Source: Aquilaria yunnanensis
Lineage: Eukaryota > Streptophyta > Magnoliopsida > Malvales > Thymelaeaceae
Length of the DNA stretch: 64,000 bases
Assembly: GCA_039654915.1 (NCBI GenBank)
Contig: CM077597.1
Span: 55,332,001 to 55,396,000, forward strand
Direction of reading: 5' to 3'
Below the pieces are notes generated by a model. The model was given only the letters and a program-made list of their open reading frames with translations. It was not told where the DNA came from and did no database searches. Shown piece by piece: positions 1 to 9,800 of the stretch (within the stretch, counting starts at the first letter, position 1; every line of letters begins with the position of its first letter). A program made the position numbers and the translations under genes.

Positions 1-432
1 TTCATCGTGAGTGCTACACGTCACGAAAGAACCGTGGGGCCGATAAAGTGGGACATTTTAATCCAGCAACTAGTCAGAAAACTTGGTAGAAATTCTGAAA
101 CATAATTTTGAGCCCCGGTTCTCTCCCACGAACAGAGAAACCAGAAGCAAAACCGACCCGAAAAAGAAAATAACGGGTGCAACATGAGGACTTCCCGGCA
201 CGTCACCGATGCCAGTACTACTCTAGCCCAAGCACGCTTAACTGCGGAGTTCTGATGGGATCCGGTGCATTAGTGCTGGTATGATCGCATCCGTCAACCA
301 ACGCCGCTTATTTTCCATTATCCGTAATGGTCTTTTTCCCCATCATCGTGAGTGCTACACGTCACGAACAAACCGTGGGGCTGATAAAGTGGGAAATTTT
401 AATCCAGCAACTAGACCCGAAAAAGAAAATAG

Positions 433-551
433 GGGATGCAACACGAGGACTTCCCGGCACGTCACCGATGCCAGTACTACTCTCGCCCAAGCACGCTTAA
501 CTGCGGAGTTCTGATGGGATCCGGTGCATTAGTGTTGGTATGATCGCATCC
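433..551 (-). rRNA. 5S rRNA copy with G17A in helix II (one of 23)
   Basis: The plus strand reads AGTGTTGGTATG instead of AGTGCTGGTATG. G17 would pair with C61 in helix II, so the change gives an A-C mismatch. The 23 genes have 5' ends at 551, 5624, 6483, 6742, 7601, 11296, 11814, 12073, 13191, 13450, 13709, 14568, 18263, 18781, 19040, 20158, 20676, 20935, 22053, 22571, 22830, 23689 and 28245. All are in the left half of the window, often one unit after a long gene. Confidence 0.85.
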
Positions 552-810
552 GTCAACCAACGCCGCTTATTTTCCATTATCCGTAGTGGTCTTTTTCCCC
601 TTCATCGTGAGTGCTACACGTCACGAACAAACCGTGGGGCTGATAAAGTGGGAAATTTTAATCCAGCAACTAGACCCGAAAAAGAAAATAGGGGATGCAA
701 CACGAGGACTTCCCGGCACGTCACCGATGCCAGTACTACTCTCGCCCAAGCACGCTTAACTGCGGAGTTCTGATGGGATCCGGTGCATTAGTGCTGGTAT
801 GATCGCATCC

Positions 811-1032
811 GTCAACCAACGCCGCTTATTTTCCATTATCCGTAGTGGTCTTTTTCCCCTTCATCGTGAGTGCTACACGTCACGAAAGAACCGTGGGGCC
901 GATAAAGTGGGACATTTTAATCCAGCAACTAGTCAGAAAACTTGGTAGAAATTCTGAAACATAATTTTGAGCCCCGGTTCTCTCCCACGAACAGAGAAAC
1001 CAGAAGCAAAACCGACCCGAAAAAGAAAATAA
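811..1032. repeat. Long-class intergenic spacer, 222 bp (representative)
   Basis: This spacer lies between the gene 692-810 and the gene 1033-1151. It matches the short spacer except for several diagnostic substitutions and an 82-bp segment (933-1014) placed just 3' of the terminator of the gene ending at 1033. There are 43 such spacers. Their linked substitutions show that long and short units are separate lineages, not one spacer with a recent indel. Confidence 0.93.
933..1014. repeat. 82-bp long-spacer segment (one of 43 copies)
   Basis: The extra segment sits between CTAG and ACCCGAAAAAG (plus strand), with no target-site duplication. It contains two small inverted repeats: TCAGAA with TTCTGA around a 13-base loop, and GGTTCTCT with AGAGAAACC around CCCACGAAC (one bulged base). 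For a long gene with 5' end g it spans g-218 to g-137. The first copy is 74-155 and the last 63835-63916. Copies in much of the right half, and a few on the left, read GGTTATCT, which weakens the second hairpin. I cannot tell from one array whether the segment was gained by long units or lost by short ones. Confidence 0.85.
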
Positions 1033-1151
1033 CGGGTGCAACATGAGGACTTCCCGGCACGTCACCGATGCCAGTACTACTCTAGCCCAAGCACGCTTAA
1101 CTGCGGAGTTCTGATGGGATCCGGTGCATTAGTGCTGGTATGATCGCATCC
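1033..1151 (-). rRNA. 5S rRNA, long-class variant (likely reduced function)
   Basis: This is a representative of 41 complete long-class genes. Relative to the short-class gene it has G68T in the intermediate element, G108A, T116C and C119G. G68 pairs with C107, and C67 with G108, in helix V; A3 pairs with U116 in helix I. All three substitutions therefore break pairs with no compensating change. The terminator and upstream elements are intact, so it could still be transcribed, but the RNA would fold less well and the G68T lies in the internal promoter. Long-class genes have 5' ends at 292, 1151, 2270, 3129, 4247, 5365, 6224, 7342, 8201, 9320, 10179, 11037, 12932, 14309, 15168, 16287, 17146, 18004, 19899, 21794, 23430, 24289, 25149, 26008, 27127, 27986, 28845, 29964, 30823, 31942, 33060, 36507, 37625, 39519, 44519, 48745, 52971, 54866, 55984, 57879 and 63453. 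The last has the 3'-end changes but not G68T. Confidence 0.85.
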
Positions 1152-1278
1152 GTCAACCAACGCCGCTTATTTTCCATTATCCGTAGTGGTCTTTTTCCCC
1201 ATCATCGTGAGTGCTACACGTCACGAACAAACCGTGGGGCTGATAAAGTGGGAAATTTTAATCCAGCAACTAGACCCG

Positions 1279-1288
1279 AAAAAGAAAA
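1279..1288 (-). terminator. RNA polymerase III terminator (representative)
   Basis: On the minus strand, TTTT (1285-1288) follows residue 119 by three bases, then one C, then TTTTT (1279-1283). Runs of four or more T on the non-template strand end Pol III transcripts, so the primary transcript would carry only a short trailer. The element is present in all units. Two units (3' of the genes with 5' ends at 10696 and 17663) lack one G beside it, which gives their 258-bp spacing, but both T runs remain. Confidence 0.88.
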
Positions 1289-1291
1289 TAG

Positions 1292-1410
1292 GGGATGCAA
1301 CACGAGGACTTCCCGGCACGTCACCGATGCCAGTACTACTCTCGCCCAAGCACGCTTAACTGCGGAGTTCTGATGGGATCCGGTGCATTAGTGCTGGTAT
1401 GATCGCATCC
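1292..1410 (-). rRNA. 5S ribosomal RNA, consensus short-unit copy
   Basis: This is a representative copy of the majority gene. The transcript would be the 119-120 nt RNA of the large ribosomal subunit, made by RNA polymerase III and bound by TFIIIA and ribosomal protein L5. The sequence begins GGATGCGATCATACC, has the A-box region around residues 50-64 (AGTTAAGCGTGCTTGGG), and ends GTGTTGCATCCC. Residues 1-8 pair with 111-118 (helix I). Compared with the angiosperm consensus as I remember it, residues 80, 82, 85, 92 and 94 differ. All five are in helix IV, and the changes at 82/94 and 85/92 are compensatory. A GGATCC site lies at residues 30-35. Roughly 145 copies carry no change relative to this one that I noticed. 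Confidence 0.97.
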
Positions 1411-1439
1411 GTCAACCAACGCCGCTTATTTTCCATTAT
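1411..1439 (-). promoter_or_regulatory. 5S upstream promoter elements (representative)
   Basis: Reading the minus strand upstream of the gene starting at 1410, there is C at -1 (1411), GC at -12/-11 (1421-1422), AAAATAA at -22 to -16 (1426-1432) and ATAAT at -29 to -25 (1435-1439). Plant 5S promoters, best studied in Arabidopsis, use a TATA-like patch near -28, GC at -12 and C at -1 together with the internal A-box, intermediate element and C-box. The match is good, though the AT-rich patch is not a perfect TATA. The same layout recurs upstream of every gene, with variants at -7 and -35/-36 described separately. Confidence 0.8.
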
Positions 1440-1550
1440 CCGTAGTGGTCTTTTTCCCCTTCATCGTGAGTGCTACACGTCACGAACAAACCGTGGGGCT
1501 GATAAAGTGGGAAATTTTAATCCAGCAACTAGACCCGAAAAAGAAAATAG
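1411..1550. repeat. Short-class intergenic spacer, 140 bp (representative)
   Basis: This spacer separates the gene 1292-1410 from the next one, 1551-1669. It contains the upstream elements of the first gene next to 1410, a homopolymeric AAAAAG patch (minus strand) near -40, about 60 bp with no feature I recognise, and the terminator of the second gene at its far end. Class-diagnostic bases are CGAACAAACC, GGGGCTGAT and GGGAAATT (plus strand), where the long class reads CGAAAGAACC, GGGGCCGAT and GGGACATT. Confidence 0.93.
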
Positions 1551-2150
1551 GGGATGCAACACGAGGACTTCCCGGCACGTCACCGATGCCAGTACTACTC
1601 TCGCCCAAGCACGCTTAACTGCGGAGTTCTGATGGGATCCGGTGCATTAGTGCTGGTATGATCGCATCCGTCAACCAACGCCGCTTATTTTCCATTATCC
1701 GTAGTGGTCTTTTTCCCCTTCATCGTGAGTGCTACACGTCACGAACAAACCGTGGGGCTGATAAAGTGGGAAATTTTAATCCAGCAACTAGACCCGAAAA
1801 AGAAAATAGGGGATGCAACACGAGGACTTCCCGGCACGTCACCGATGCCAATACTACTCTCGCCCAAGCACGCTTAACTGCGGAGTTCTGATGGGATCCG
1901 GTGCATTAGTGCTGGTATGATCGCATCCGTCAACCAACGCCGCTTATTTTCCATTATCCGTAGTGGTCTTTTTCCCCTTCATCGTGAGTGCTACACGTCA
2001 CGAAAGAACCGTGGGGCCGATAAAGTGGGACATTTTAATCCAGCAACTAGTCAGAAAACTTGGTAGAAATTCTGAAACATAATTTTGAGCCCCGGTTCTC
2101 TCCCACGAACAGAGAAACCAGAAGCAAAACCGACCCGAAAAAGAAAATAA

Positions 2151-2270
2151 CGGGTGCAACATGAGGACTTCCCGGCACGTCACCGATGCCAGTACTACTC
2201 TAAGCCCAAGCACGCTTAACTGCGGAGTTCTGATGGGATCCGGTGCATTAGTGCTGGTATGATCGCATCC
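2151..2270 (-). pseudogene. 5S rRNA long-class copy with 1-nt insertion (120 nt)
   Basis: The plus strand reads CTCTAAGCCC instead of CTCTAGCCC. This adds one T to the minus-strand gene at residues 67-68, between the A-box and the intermediate element. The spacing of internal promoter elements is altered by one base and helix V is further disturbed. The seven genes of this type have 5' ends at 2270, 9320, 16287, 25149, 27127, 29964 and 31942. They explain every 342-bp unit. Most sit in the same local order of units, so they spread by block duplication. Confidence 0.75.
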
Positions 2271-2304
2271 GTCAACCAACGCCGCTTATTTTCCATTATC
2301 CGTA

Positions 2305-2306
2305 CC
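2305..2306 (-). promoter_or_regulatory. -35/-36 dinucleotide variant (GTACCGGTC type)
   Basis: The plus strand reads CGTACCGGTC where most units read CGTAGTGGTC. The two changed bases lie 35 and 36 bases upstream of the gene starting at 2270, just outside the -29 AT-rich patch. About 42 units have it, mainly those upstream of long-class and mosaic genes and of the 258-bp units in block 6. It is useful as a haplotype marker; an effect on transcription is unproven. Confidence 0.75.
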
Positions 2307-5246
2307 GGTCTTTTTCCCCTTCATCGTGAGTGCTACACGTCACGAACAAACCGTGGGGCTGATAAAGTGGGAAATTTTAATCCAGCAACTAGACCCGAAA
2401 AAGAAAATAGGGGATGCAACACGAGGACTTCCCGGCACGTCACCGATGCCAGTACTACTCTCGCCCAAGCACGCTTAACTGCGGAGTTCTGATGGGATCC
2501 GGTGCATTAGTGCTGGTATGATCGCATCCGTCAACCAACGCCGCTTATTTTCCATTATCCGTAGTGCTCTTTTTCCCCTTCATCGTGAGTGCTACACGTC
2601 ACGAACAAACCGTGGGGCTGATAAAGTGGGAAATTTTAATCCAGCAACTAGACCCGAAAAAGAAAATAGGGGATGCAACACGAGGACTTCCCGGCACGTC
2701 ACCGATGCCAGTACTACTCTCGCCCAAGCACGCTTAACTGCGGAGTTCTGATGGGATCCGGTGCATTAGTGCTGGTATGATCGCATCCGTCAACCAACGC
2801 CGCTTATTTTCCATTATCCGTAGTGGTCTTTTTCCCCTTCATCGTGAGTGCTACACGTCACGAAAGAACCGTGGGGCCGATAAAGTGGGACATTTTAATC
2901 CAGCAACTAGTCAGAAAACTTTGTAGAAATTCTGAAACATAATTTTGAGCCCCGGTTCTCTCCCACGAACAGAGAAACCAGAAGCAAAACCGACCCGAAA
3001 AAGAAAATAACGGGTGCAACATGAGGACTTCCCGGCACGTCACCGATGCCAGTACTACTCTAGCCCAAGCACGCTTAACTGCGGAGTTCTGATGGGATCC
3101 GGTGCATTAGTGCTGGTATGATCGCATCCGTCAACCAACGCCGCTTATTTTCCATTATCCGTAGTGGTCTTTTTCCCCTTCATCGTGAGTGCTACACGTC
3201 ACGAACAAACCGTGGGGCTGATAAAGTGGGAAATTTTAATCCAGCAACTAGACCCGAAAAAGAAAATAGGGGATGCAACACGAGGACTTCCCGGCACGTC
3301 ACCGATGCCAGTACTACTCTCGCCCAAGCACGCTTAACTGCGGAGTTCTGATGGGATCCGGTGCATTAGTGCTGGTATGATCGCATCCGTCAACCAACGC
3401 CGCTTATTTTCCATTATCCGTAGTGGTCTTTTTCCCCTTCATCGTGAGTGCTACACGTCACGAACAAACCGTGGGGCTGATAAAGTGGGAAATTTTAATC
3501 CAGCAACTAGACCCGAAAAAGAAAATAGGGGATGCAACACGAGGACTTCCCGGCACGTCACCGATGCCAGTACTACTCTCGCCCAAGCACGCTTAACTGC
3601 GGAGTTCTGATGGGATCCGGTGCATTAGTGCTGGTATGATCGCATCCGTCAACCAACGCCGCTTATTTTCCATTATCCGTAGTGCTCTTTTTCCCCTTCA
3701 TCGTGAGTGCTACACGTCACGAACAAACCGTGGGGCTGATAAAGTGGGAAATTTTAATCCAGCAACTAGACCCGAAAAAGAAAATAGGGGATGCAACACG
3801 AGGACTTCCCGGCACGTCACCGATGCCAGTACTACTCTCGCCCAAGCACGCTTAACTGCGGAGTTCTGATGGGATCCGGTGCATTAGTGCTGGTATGATC
3901 GCATCCGTCAACCAACGCCGCTTATTTTCCATTATCCGTAGTGGTCTTTTTCCCCTTCATCGTGAGTGCTACACGTCACGAAAGAACCGTGGGGCCGATA
4001 AAGTGGGACATTTTAATCCAGCAACTAGTCAGAAAACTTTGTAGAAATTCTGAAACATAATTTTGAGCCCCGGTTCTCTCCCACGAACAGAGAAACCAGA
4101 AGCAAAACCGACCCGAAAAAGAAAATAACGGGTGCAACATGAGGACTTCCCGGCACGTCACCGATGCCAGTACTACTCTAGCCCAAGCACGCTTAACTGC
4201 GGAGTTCTGATGGGATCCGGTGCATTAGTGCTGGTATGATCGCATCCGTCAACCAACGCCGCTTATTTTCCATTATCCGTAGTGGTCTTTTTCCCCTTCA
4301 TCGTGAGTGCTACACGTCACGAACAAACCGTGGGGCTGATAAAGTGGGAAATTTTAATCCAGCAACTAGACCCGAAAAAGAAAATAGGGGATGCAACACG
4401 AGGACTTCCCGGCACGTCACCGATGCCAGTACTACTCTCGCCCAAGCACGCTTAACTGCGGAGTTCTGATGGGATCCGGTGCATTAGTGCTGGTATGATC
4501 GCATCCGTCAACCAACGCCGCTTATTTTCCATTATCCGTAGTGGTCTTTTTCCCCTTCATCGTGAGTGCTACACGTCACGAACAAACCGTGGGGCTGATA
4601 AAGTGGGAAATTTTAATCCAGCAACTAGACCCGAAAAAGAAAATAGGGGATGCAACACGAGGACTTCCCGGCACGTCACCGATGCCAGTACTACTCTCGC
4701 CCAAGCACGCTTAACTGCGGAGTTCTGATGGGATCCGGTGCATTAGTGCTGGTATGATCGCATCCGTCAACCAACGCCGCTTATTTTCCATTATCCGTAG
4801 TGGTCTTTTTCCCCTTCATCGTGAGTGCTACACGTCACGAACAAACCGTGGGGCTGATAAAGTGGGAAATTTTAATCCAGCAACTAGACCCGAAAAAGAA
4901 AATAGGGGATGCAACACGAGGACTTCCCGGCACGTCACCGATGCCAGTACTACTCTCGCCCAAGCACGCTTAACTGCGGAGTTCTGATGGGATCCGGTGC
5001 ATTAGTGCTGGTATGATCGCATCCGTCAACCAACGCCGCTTATTTTCCATTATCCGTAGTGGTCTTTTTCCCCTTCATCGTGAGTGCTACACGTCACGAA
5101 AGAACCGTGGGGCCGATAAAGTGGGACATTTTAATCCAGCAACTAGTCAGAAAACTTGGTAGAAATTCTGAAACATAATTTTGAGCCCCGGTTCTCTCCC
5201 ACGAACAGAGAAACCAGAAGCAAAACCGACCCGAAAAAGAAAATAA

Positions 5247-5365
5247 CGGGTGCAACATGAGGACTTCCCGGCACGTCACCGATGCCAGTACTACTCTAGC
5301 CTAAGCACGCTTAACTGCGGAGTTCTGATGGGATCCGGTGCATTAGTGCTGGTATGATCGCATCC
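5247..5365 (-). pseudogene. 5S rRNA long-class copy with G64A
   Basis: The plus strand reads CTCTAGCCTAAGC, so residue 64 changes from G to A in addition to the usual long-class changes. G64 is in the A-box region and pairs with C15 in helix II. Genes of this type have 5' ends at 5365, 11037, 12932, 18004, 19899, 21794 and 27986. The truncated gene at the right end also has G64A. Confidence 0.7.
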
Positions 5366-6882
5366 GTCAACCAACGCCGCTTATTTTCCATTATCCGTAC
5401 CGGTCTTTTTCCCCTTCATCGTGAGTGCTACACGTCACGAACAAACCGTGGGGCTGATAAAGTGGGAAATTTTAATCCAGCAACTAGACCCGAAAAAGAA
5501 AATAGGGGATGCAACACGAGGACTTCCCGGCACGTCACCGATGCCAGTACTACTCTCGCCCAAGCACGCTTAACTGCGGAGTTCTGATGGGATCCGGTGC
5601 ATTAGTGTTGGTATGATCGCATCCGTCAACCAACGCCGCTTATTTTCCATTATCCGTAGTGGTCTTTTTCCCCTTCATCGTGAGTGCTACACGTCACGAA
5701 CAAACCGTGGGGCTGATAAAGTGGGAAATTTTAATCCAGCAACTAGACCCGAAAAAGAAAATAGGGGATGCAACACGAGGACTTCCCGGCACGTCACCGA
5801 TGCCAGTACTACTCTCGCCCAAGCACGCTTAACTGCGGAGTTCTGATGGGATCCGGTGCATTAGTGCTGGTATGATCGCATCCGTCAACCAACGCCGCTT
5901 ATTTTCCATTATCCGTAGTGGTCTTTTTCCCCTTCATCGTGAGTGCTACACGTCACGAAAGAACCGTGGGGCCGATAAAGTGGGACATTTTAATCCAGCA
6001 ACTAGTCAGAAAACTTGGTAGAAATTCTGAAACATAATTTTGAGCCCCGGTTCTCTCCCACGAACAGAGAAACCAGAAGCAAAACCGACCCGAAAAAGAA
6101 AATAACGGGTGCAACATGAGGACTTCCCGGCACGTCACCGATGCCAGTACTACTCTAGCCCAAGCACGCTTAACTGCGGAGTTCTGATGGGATCCGGTGC
6201 ATTAGTGCTGGTATGATCGCATCCGTCAACCAACGCCGCTTATTTTCCATTATCCGTAGTGGTCTTTTTCCCCATCATCGTGAGTGCTACACGTCACGAA
6301 CAAACCGTGGGGCTGATAAAGTGGGAAATTTTAATCCAGCAACTAGACCCGAAAAAGAAAATAGGGGATGCAACACGAGGACTTCCCGGCACGTCACCGA
6401 TGCCAGTACTACTCTCGCCCAAGCACGCTTAACTGCGGAGTTCTGATGGGATCCGGTGCATTAGTGTTGGTATGATCGCATCCGTCAACCAACGCCGCTT
6501 ATTTTCCATTATCCGTAGTGGTCTTTTTCCCCTTCATCGTGAGTGCTACACGTCACGAACAAACCGTGGGGCTGATAAAGTGGGAAATTTTAATCCAGCA
6601 ACTAGACCCGAAAAAGAAAATAGGGGATGCAACACGAGGACTTCCCGGCACGTCACCGATGCCAGTACTACTCTCGCCCAAGCACGCTTAACTGCGGAGT
6701 TCTGATGGGATCCGGTGCATTAGTGTTGGTATGATCGCATCCGTCAACCAACGCCGCTTATTTTCCATTATCCGTAGTGGTCTTTTTCCCCTTCATCGTG
6801 AGTGCTACACGTCACGAACAAACCGTGGGGCTGATAAAGTGGGAAATTTTAATCCAGCAACTAGACCCGAAAAAGAAAATAG

Positions 6883-9800
6883 GGGATGCAACACGAGGAC
6901 TTCCCGGCACGTCACCGATGCCAGTACTACTCTCGCCCAAGCACGCTTAACTGCGGAGTTCTGATGGGATCCGGTGCATTAGTGCTGGTATGATCGCATC
7001 CGTCAACCAACGCCGCTTATTTTCCATTATCCGTAGTGGTCTTTTTCCCCTTCATCGTGAGTGCTACACGTCACGAAAGAACCGTGGGGCCGATAAAGTG
7101 GGACATTTTAATCCAGCAACTAGTCAGAAAACTTGGTAGAAATTCTGAAACATAATTTTGAGCCCCGGTTCTCTCCCACGAACAGAGAAACCAGAAGCAA
7201 AACCGACCCGAAAAAGAAAATAACGGGTGCAACATGAGGACTTCCCGGCACGTCACCGATGCCAGTACTACTCTAGCCCAAGCACGCTTAACTGCGGAGT
7301 TCTGATGGGATCCGGTGCATTAGTGCTGGTATGATCGCATCCGTCAACCAACGCCGCTTATTTTCCATTATCCGTAGTGGTCTTTTTCCCCATCATCGTG
7401 AGTGCTACACGTCACGAACAAACCGTGGGGCTGATAAAGTGGGAAATTTTAATCCAGCAACTAGACCCGAAAAAGAAAATAGGGGATGCAACACGAGGAC
7501 TTCCCGGCACGTCACCGATGCCAGTACTACTCTCGCCCAAGCACGCTTAACTGCGGAGTTCTGATGGGATCCGGTGCATTAGTGTTGGTATGATCGCATC
7601 CGTCAACCAACGCCGCTTATTTTCCATTATCCGTAGTGGTCTTTTTCCCCTTCATCGTGAGTGCTACACGTCACGAACAAACCGTGGGGCTGATAAAGTG
7701 GGAAATTTTAATCCAGCAACTAGACCCGAAAAAGAAAATAGGGGATGCAACACGAGGACTTCCCGGCACGTCACCGATGCCAGTACTACTCTCGCCCAAG
7801 CACGCTTAACTGCGGAGTTCTGATGGGATCCGGTGCATTAGTGCTGGTATGATCGCATCCGTCAACCAACGCCGCTTATTTTCCATTATCCGTAGTGGTC
7901 TTTTTCCCCTTCATCGTGAGTGCTACACGTCACGAAAGAACCGTGGGGCCGATAAAGTGGGACATTTTAATCCAGCAACTAGTCAGAAAACTTGGTAGAA
8001 ATTCTGAAACATAATTTTGAGCCCCGGTTCTCTCCCACGAACAGAGAAACCAGAAGCAAAACCGACCCGAAAAACAAAATAACGGGTGCAACATGAGGAC
8101 TTCCCGGCACGTCACCGATGCCAGTACTACTCTAGCCCAAGCACGCTTAACTGCGGAGTTCTGATGGGATCCGGTGCATTAGTGCTGGTATGATCGCATC
8201 CGTCAACCAACGCCGCTTATTTTCCATTATCCGTAGTGGTCTTTTTCCCCATCATCGTGAGTGCTACACGTCACGAACAAACCGTGGGGCTGATAAAGTG
8301 GGAAATTTTAATCCAGCAACTAGACCCGAAAAAGAAAATAGGGGATGCAACACGAGGACTTCCCGGCACGTCACCGATGCCAGTACTACTCTCGCCCAAG
8401 CACGCTTAACTGCGGAGTTCTGATGGGATCCGGTGCATTAGTGCTGGTATGATCGCATCCGTCAACCAACGCCGCTTATTTTCCATTATCCGTAGTGGTC
8501 TTTTTCCCCTTCATCGTGAGTGCTACACGTCACGAACAAACCGTGGGGCTGATAAAGTGGGAAATTTTAATCCAGCAACTAGACCCGAAAAAGAAAATAG
8601 GGGATGCAACACGAGGACTTCCCGGCACGTCACCGATGCCAGTACTACTCTCGCCCAAGCACGCTTAACTGCGGAGTTCTGATGGGATCCGGTGCATTAG
8701 TGCTGGTATGATCGCATCCGTCAACCAACGCCGCTTATTTTCCATTATCCGTAGTGGTCTTTTTCCCCTTCATCGTGAGTGCTACACGTCACGAACAAAC
8801 CGTGGGGCTGATAAAGTGGGAAATTTTAATCCAGCAACTAGACCCGAAAAAGAAAATAGGGGATGCAACACGAGGACTTCCCGGCACGTCACCGATGCCA
8901 GTACTACTCTCGCCCAAGCACGCTTAACTGCGGAGTTCTGATGGGATCCGGTGCATTAGTGCTGGTATGATCGCATCCGTCAACCAACGCCGCTTATTTT
9001 CCATTATCCGTAGTGGTCTTTTTCCCCTTCATCGTGAGTGCTACACGTCACGAAAGAACCGTGGGGCCGATAAAGTGGGACATTTTAATCCAGCAACTAG
9101 TCAGAAAACTTGGTAGAAATTCTGAAACATAATTTTGAGCCCCGGTTCTCTCCCACGAACAGAGAAACCAGAAGCAAAACCGACCCGAAAAAGAAAATAA
9201 CGGGTGCAACATGAGGACTTCCCGGCACGTCACCGATGCCAGTACTACTCTAAGCCCAAGCACGCTTAACTGCGGAGTTCTGATGGGATCCGGTGCATTA
9301 GTGCTGGTATGATCGCATCCGTCAACCAACGCCGCTTATTTTCCATTATCCGTACCGGTCTTTTTCCCCTTCATCGTGAGTGCTACACGTCACGAACAAA
9401 CCGTGGGGCTGATAAAGTGGGAAATTTTAATCCAGCAACTAGACCCGAAAAAGAAAATAGGGGATGCAACACGAGGACTTCCCGGCACGTCACCGATGCC
9501 AGTACTACTCTCGCCCAAGCACGCTTAACTGCGGAGTTCTGATGGGATCCGGTGCATTAGTGCTGGTATGATCGCATCCGTCAACCAACGCCGCTTATTT
9601 TCCATTATCCGTAGTGGTCTTTTTCCCCTTCATCGTGAGTGCTACACGTCACGAACAAACCGTGGGGCTGATAAAGTGGGAAATTTTAATCCAGCAACTA
9701 GACCCGAAAAAGAAAATAGGGGATGCAACACGAGGACTTCCCGGCACGTCACCGATGCCAGTACTACTCTCGCCCAAGCACGCTTAACTGCGGAGTTCTG

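Larger units (their letters stand above)
174..6742 (-). rRNA. 5S rRNA gene block 1 (24 genes)
   Basis: Gene 5' ends: 292, 551, 810, 1151, 1410, 1669, 1928, 2270, 2529, 2788, 3129, 3388, 3647, 3906, 4247, 4506, 4765, 5024, 5365, 5624, 5883, 6224, 6483, 6742. Long units alternate with runs of two or three short units. The module around 2.5-3.6 kb is repeated at +1118 bp: both copies share GTGCTCT upstream of the genes at 2529 and 3647, and ACTTTGTAG in the inserts at 2911 and 4029. Gene 1928 has C78T (a C-G pair becomes U-G). The long genes at 292, 1151 and 6224 have CCCCATCATCG upstream, where others read CCCCTTCATCG. Confidence 0.95.

Noticed and set aside
21..206. Recurring 61- to 93-codon minus-strand open frame (MTCREVLMLH...) in long units
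   Set aside because: It begins inside the 5S gene and crosses the terminator and the 82-bp segment. A Pol III terminator lies within it, and single-base changes open or close it between copies, for example the stop in the unit around 63290.
281..514. Recurring 77-codon plus-strand open frame (starts MIASVNQRRLF) and its 72-, 83- and 107-codon versions
   Set aside because: It starts in the antisense of the 5S 5' end and runs through the spacer and into the next gene's antisense. It repeats with the array, and its variants follow random spacer SNPs and indels with no sign of coding constraint.
933..1014. Transposon or MITE insertion explaining the long spacer
   Set aside because: No terminal inverted repeats match at the segment ends and there is no target-site duplication. 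Linked substitutions outside the segment show that long and short units differ as lineages.
1292..1410. Whole array being 5S-derived SINE or satellite without gene function
   Set aside because: Full-length genes, plant-type upstream elements, terminators and compensatory helix IV changes point to real 5S genes. I keep open that the locus may be silent, since expression cannot be seen from sequence.
1411..1550. Additional small RNA or tRNA gene in the spacer
   Set aside because: No tRNA A/B box pair, snRNA-like motif or second promoter plus terminator set is visible. The T runs present fit the 5S terminator.
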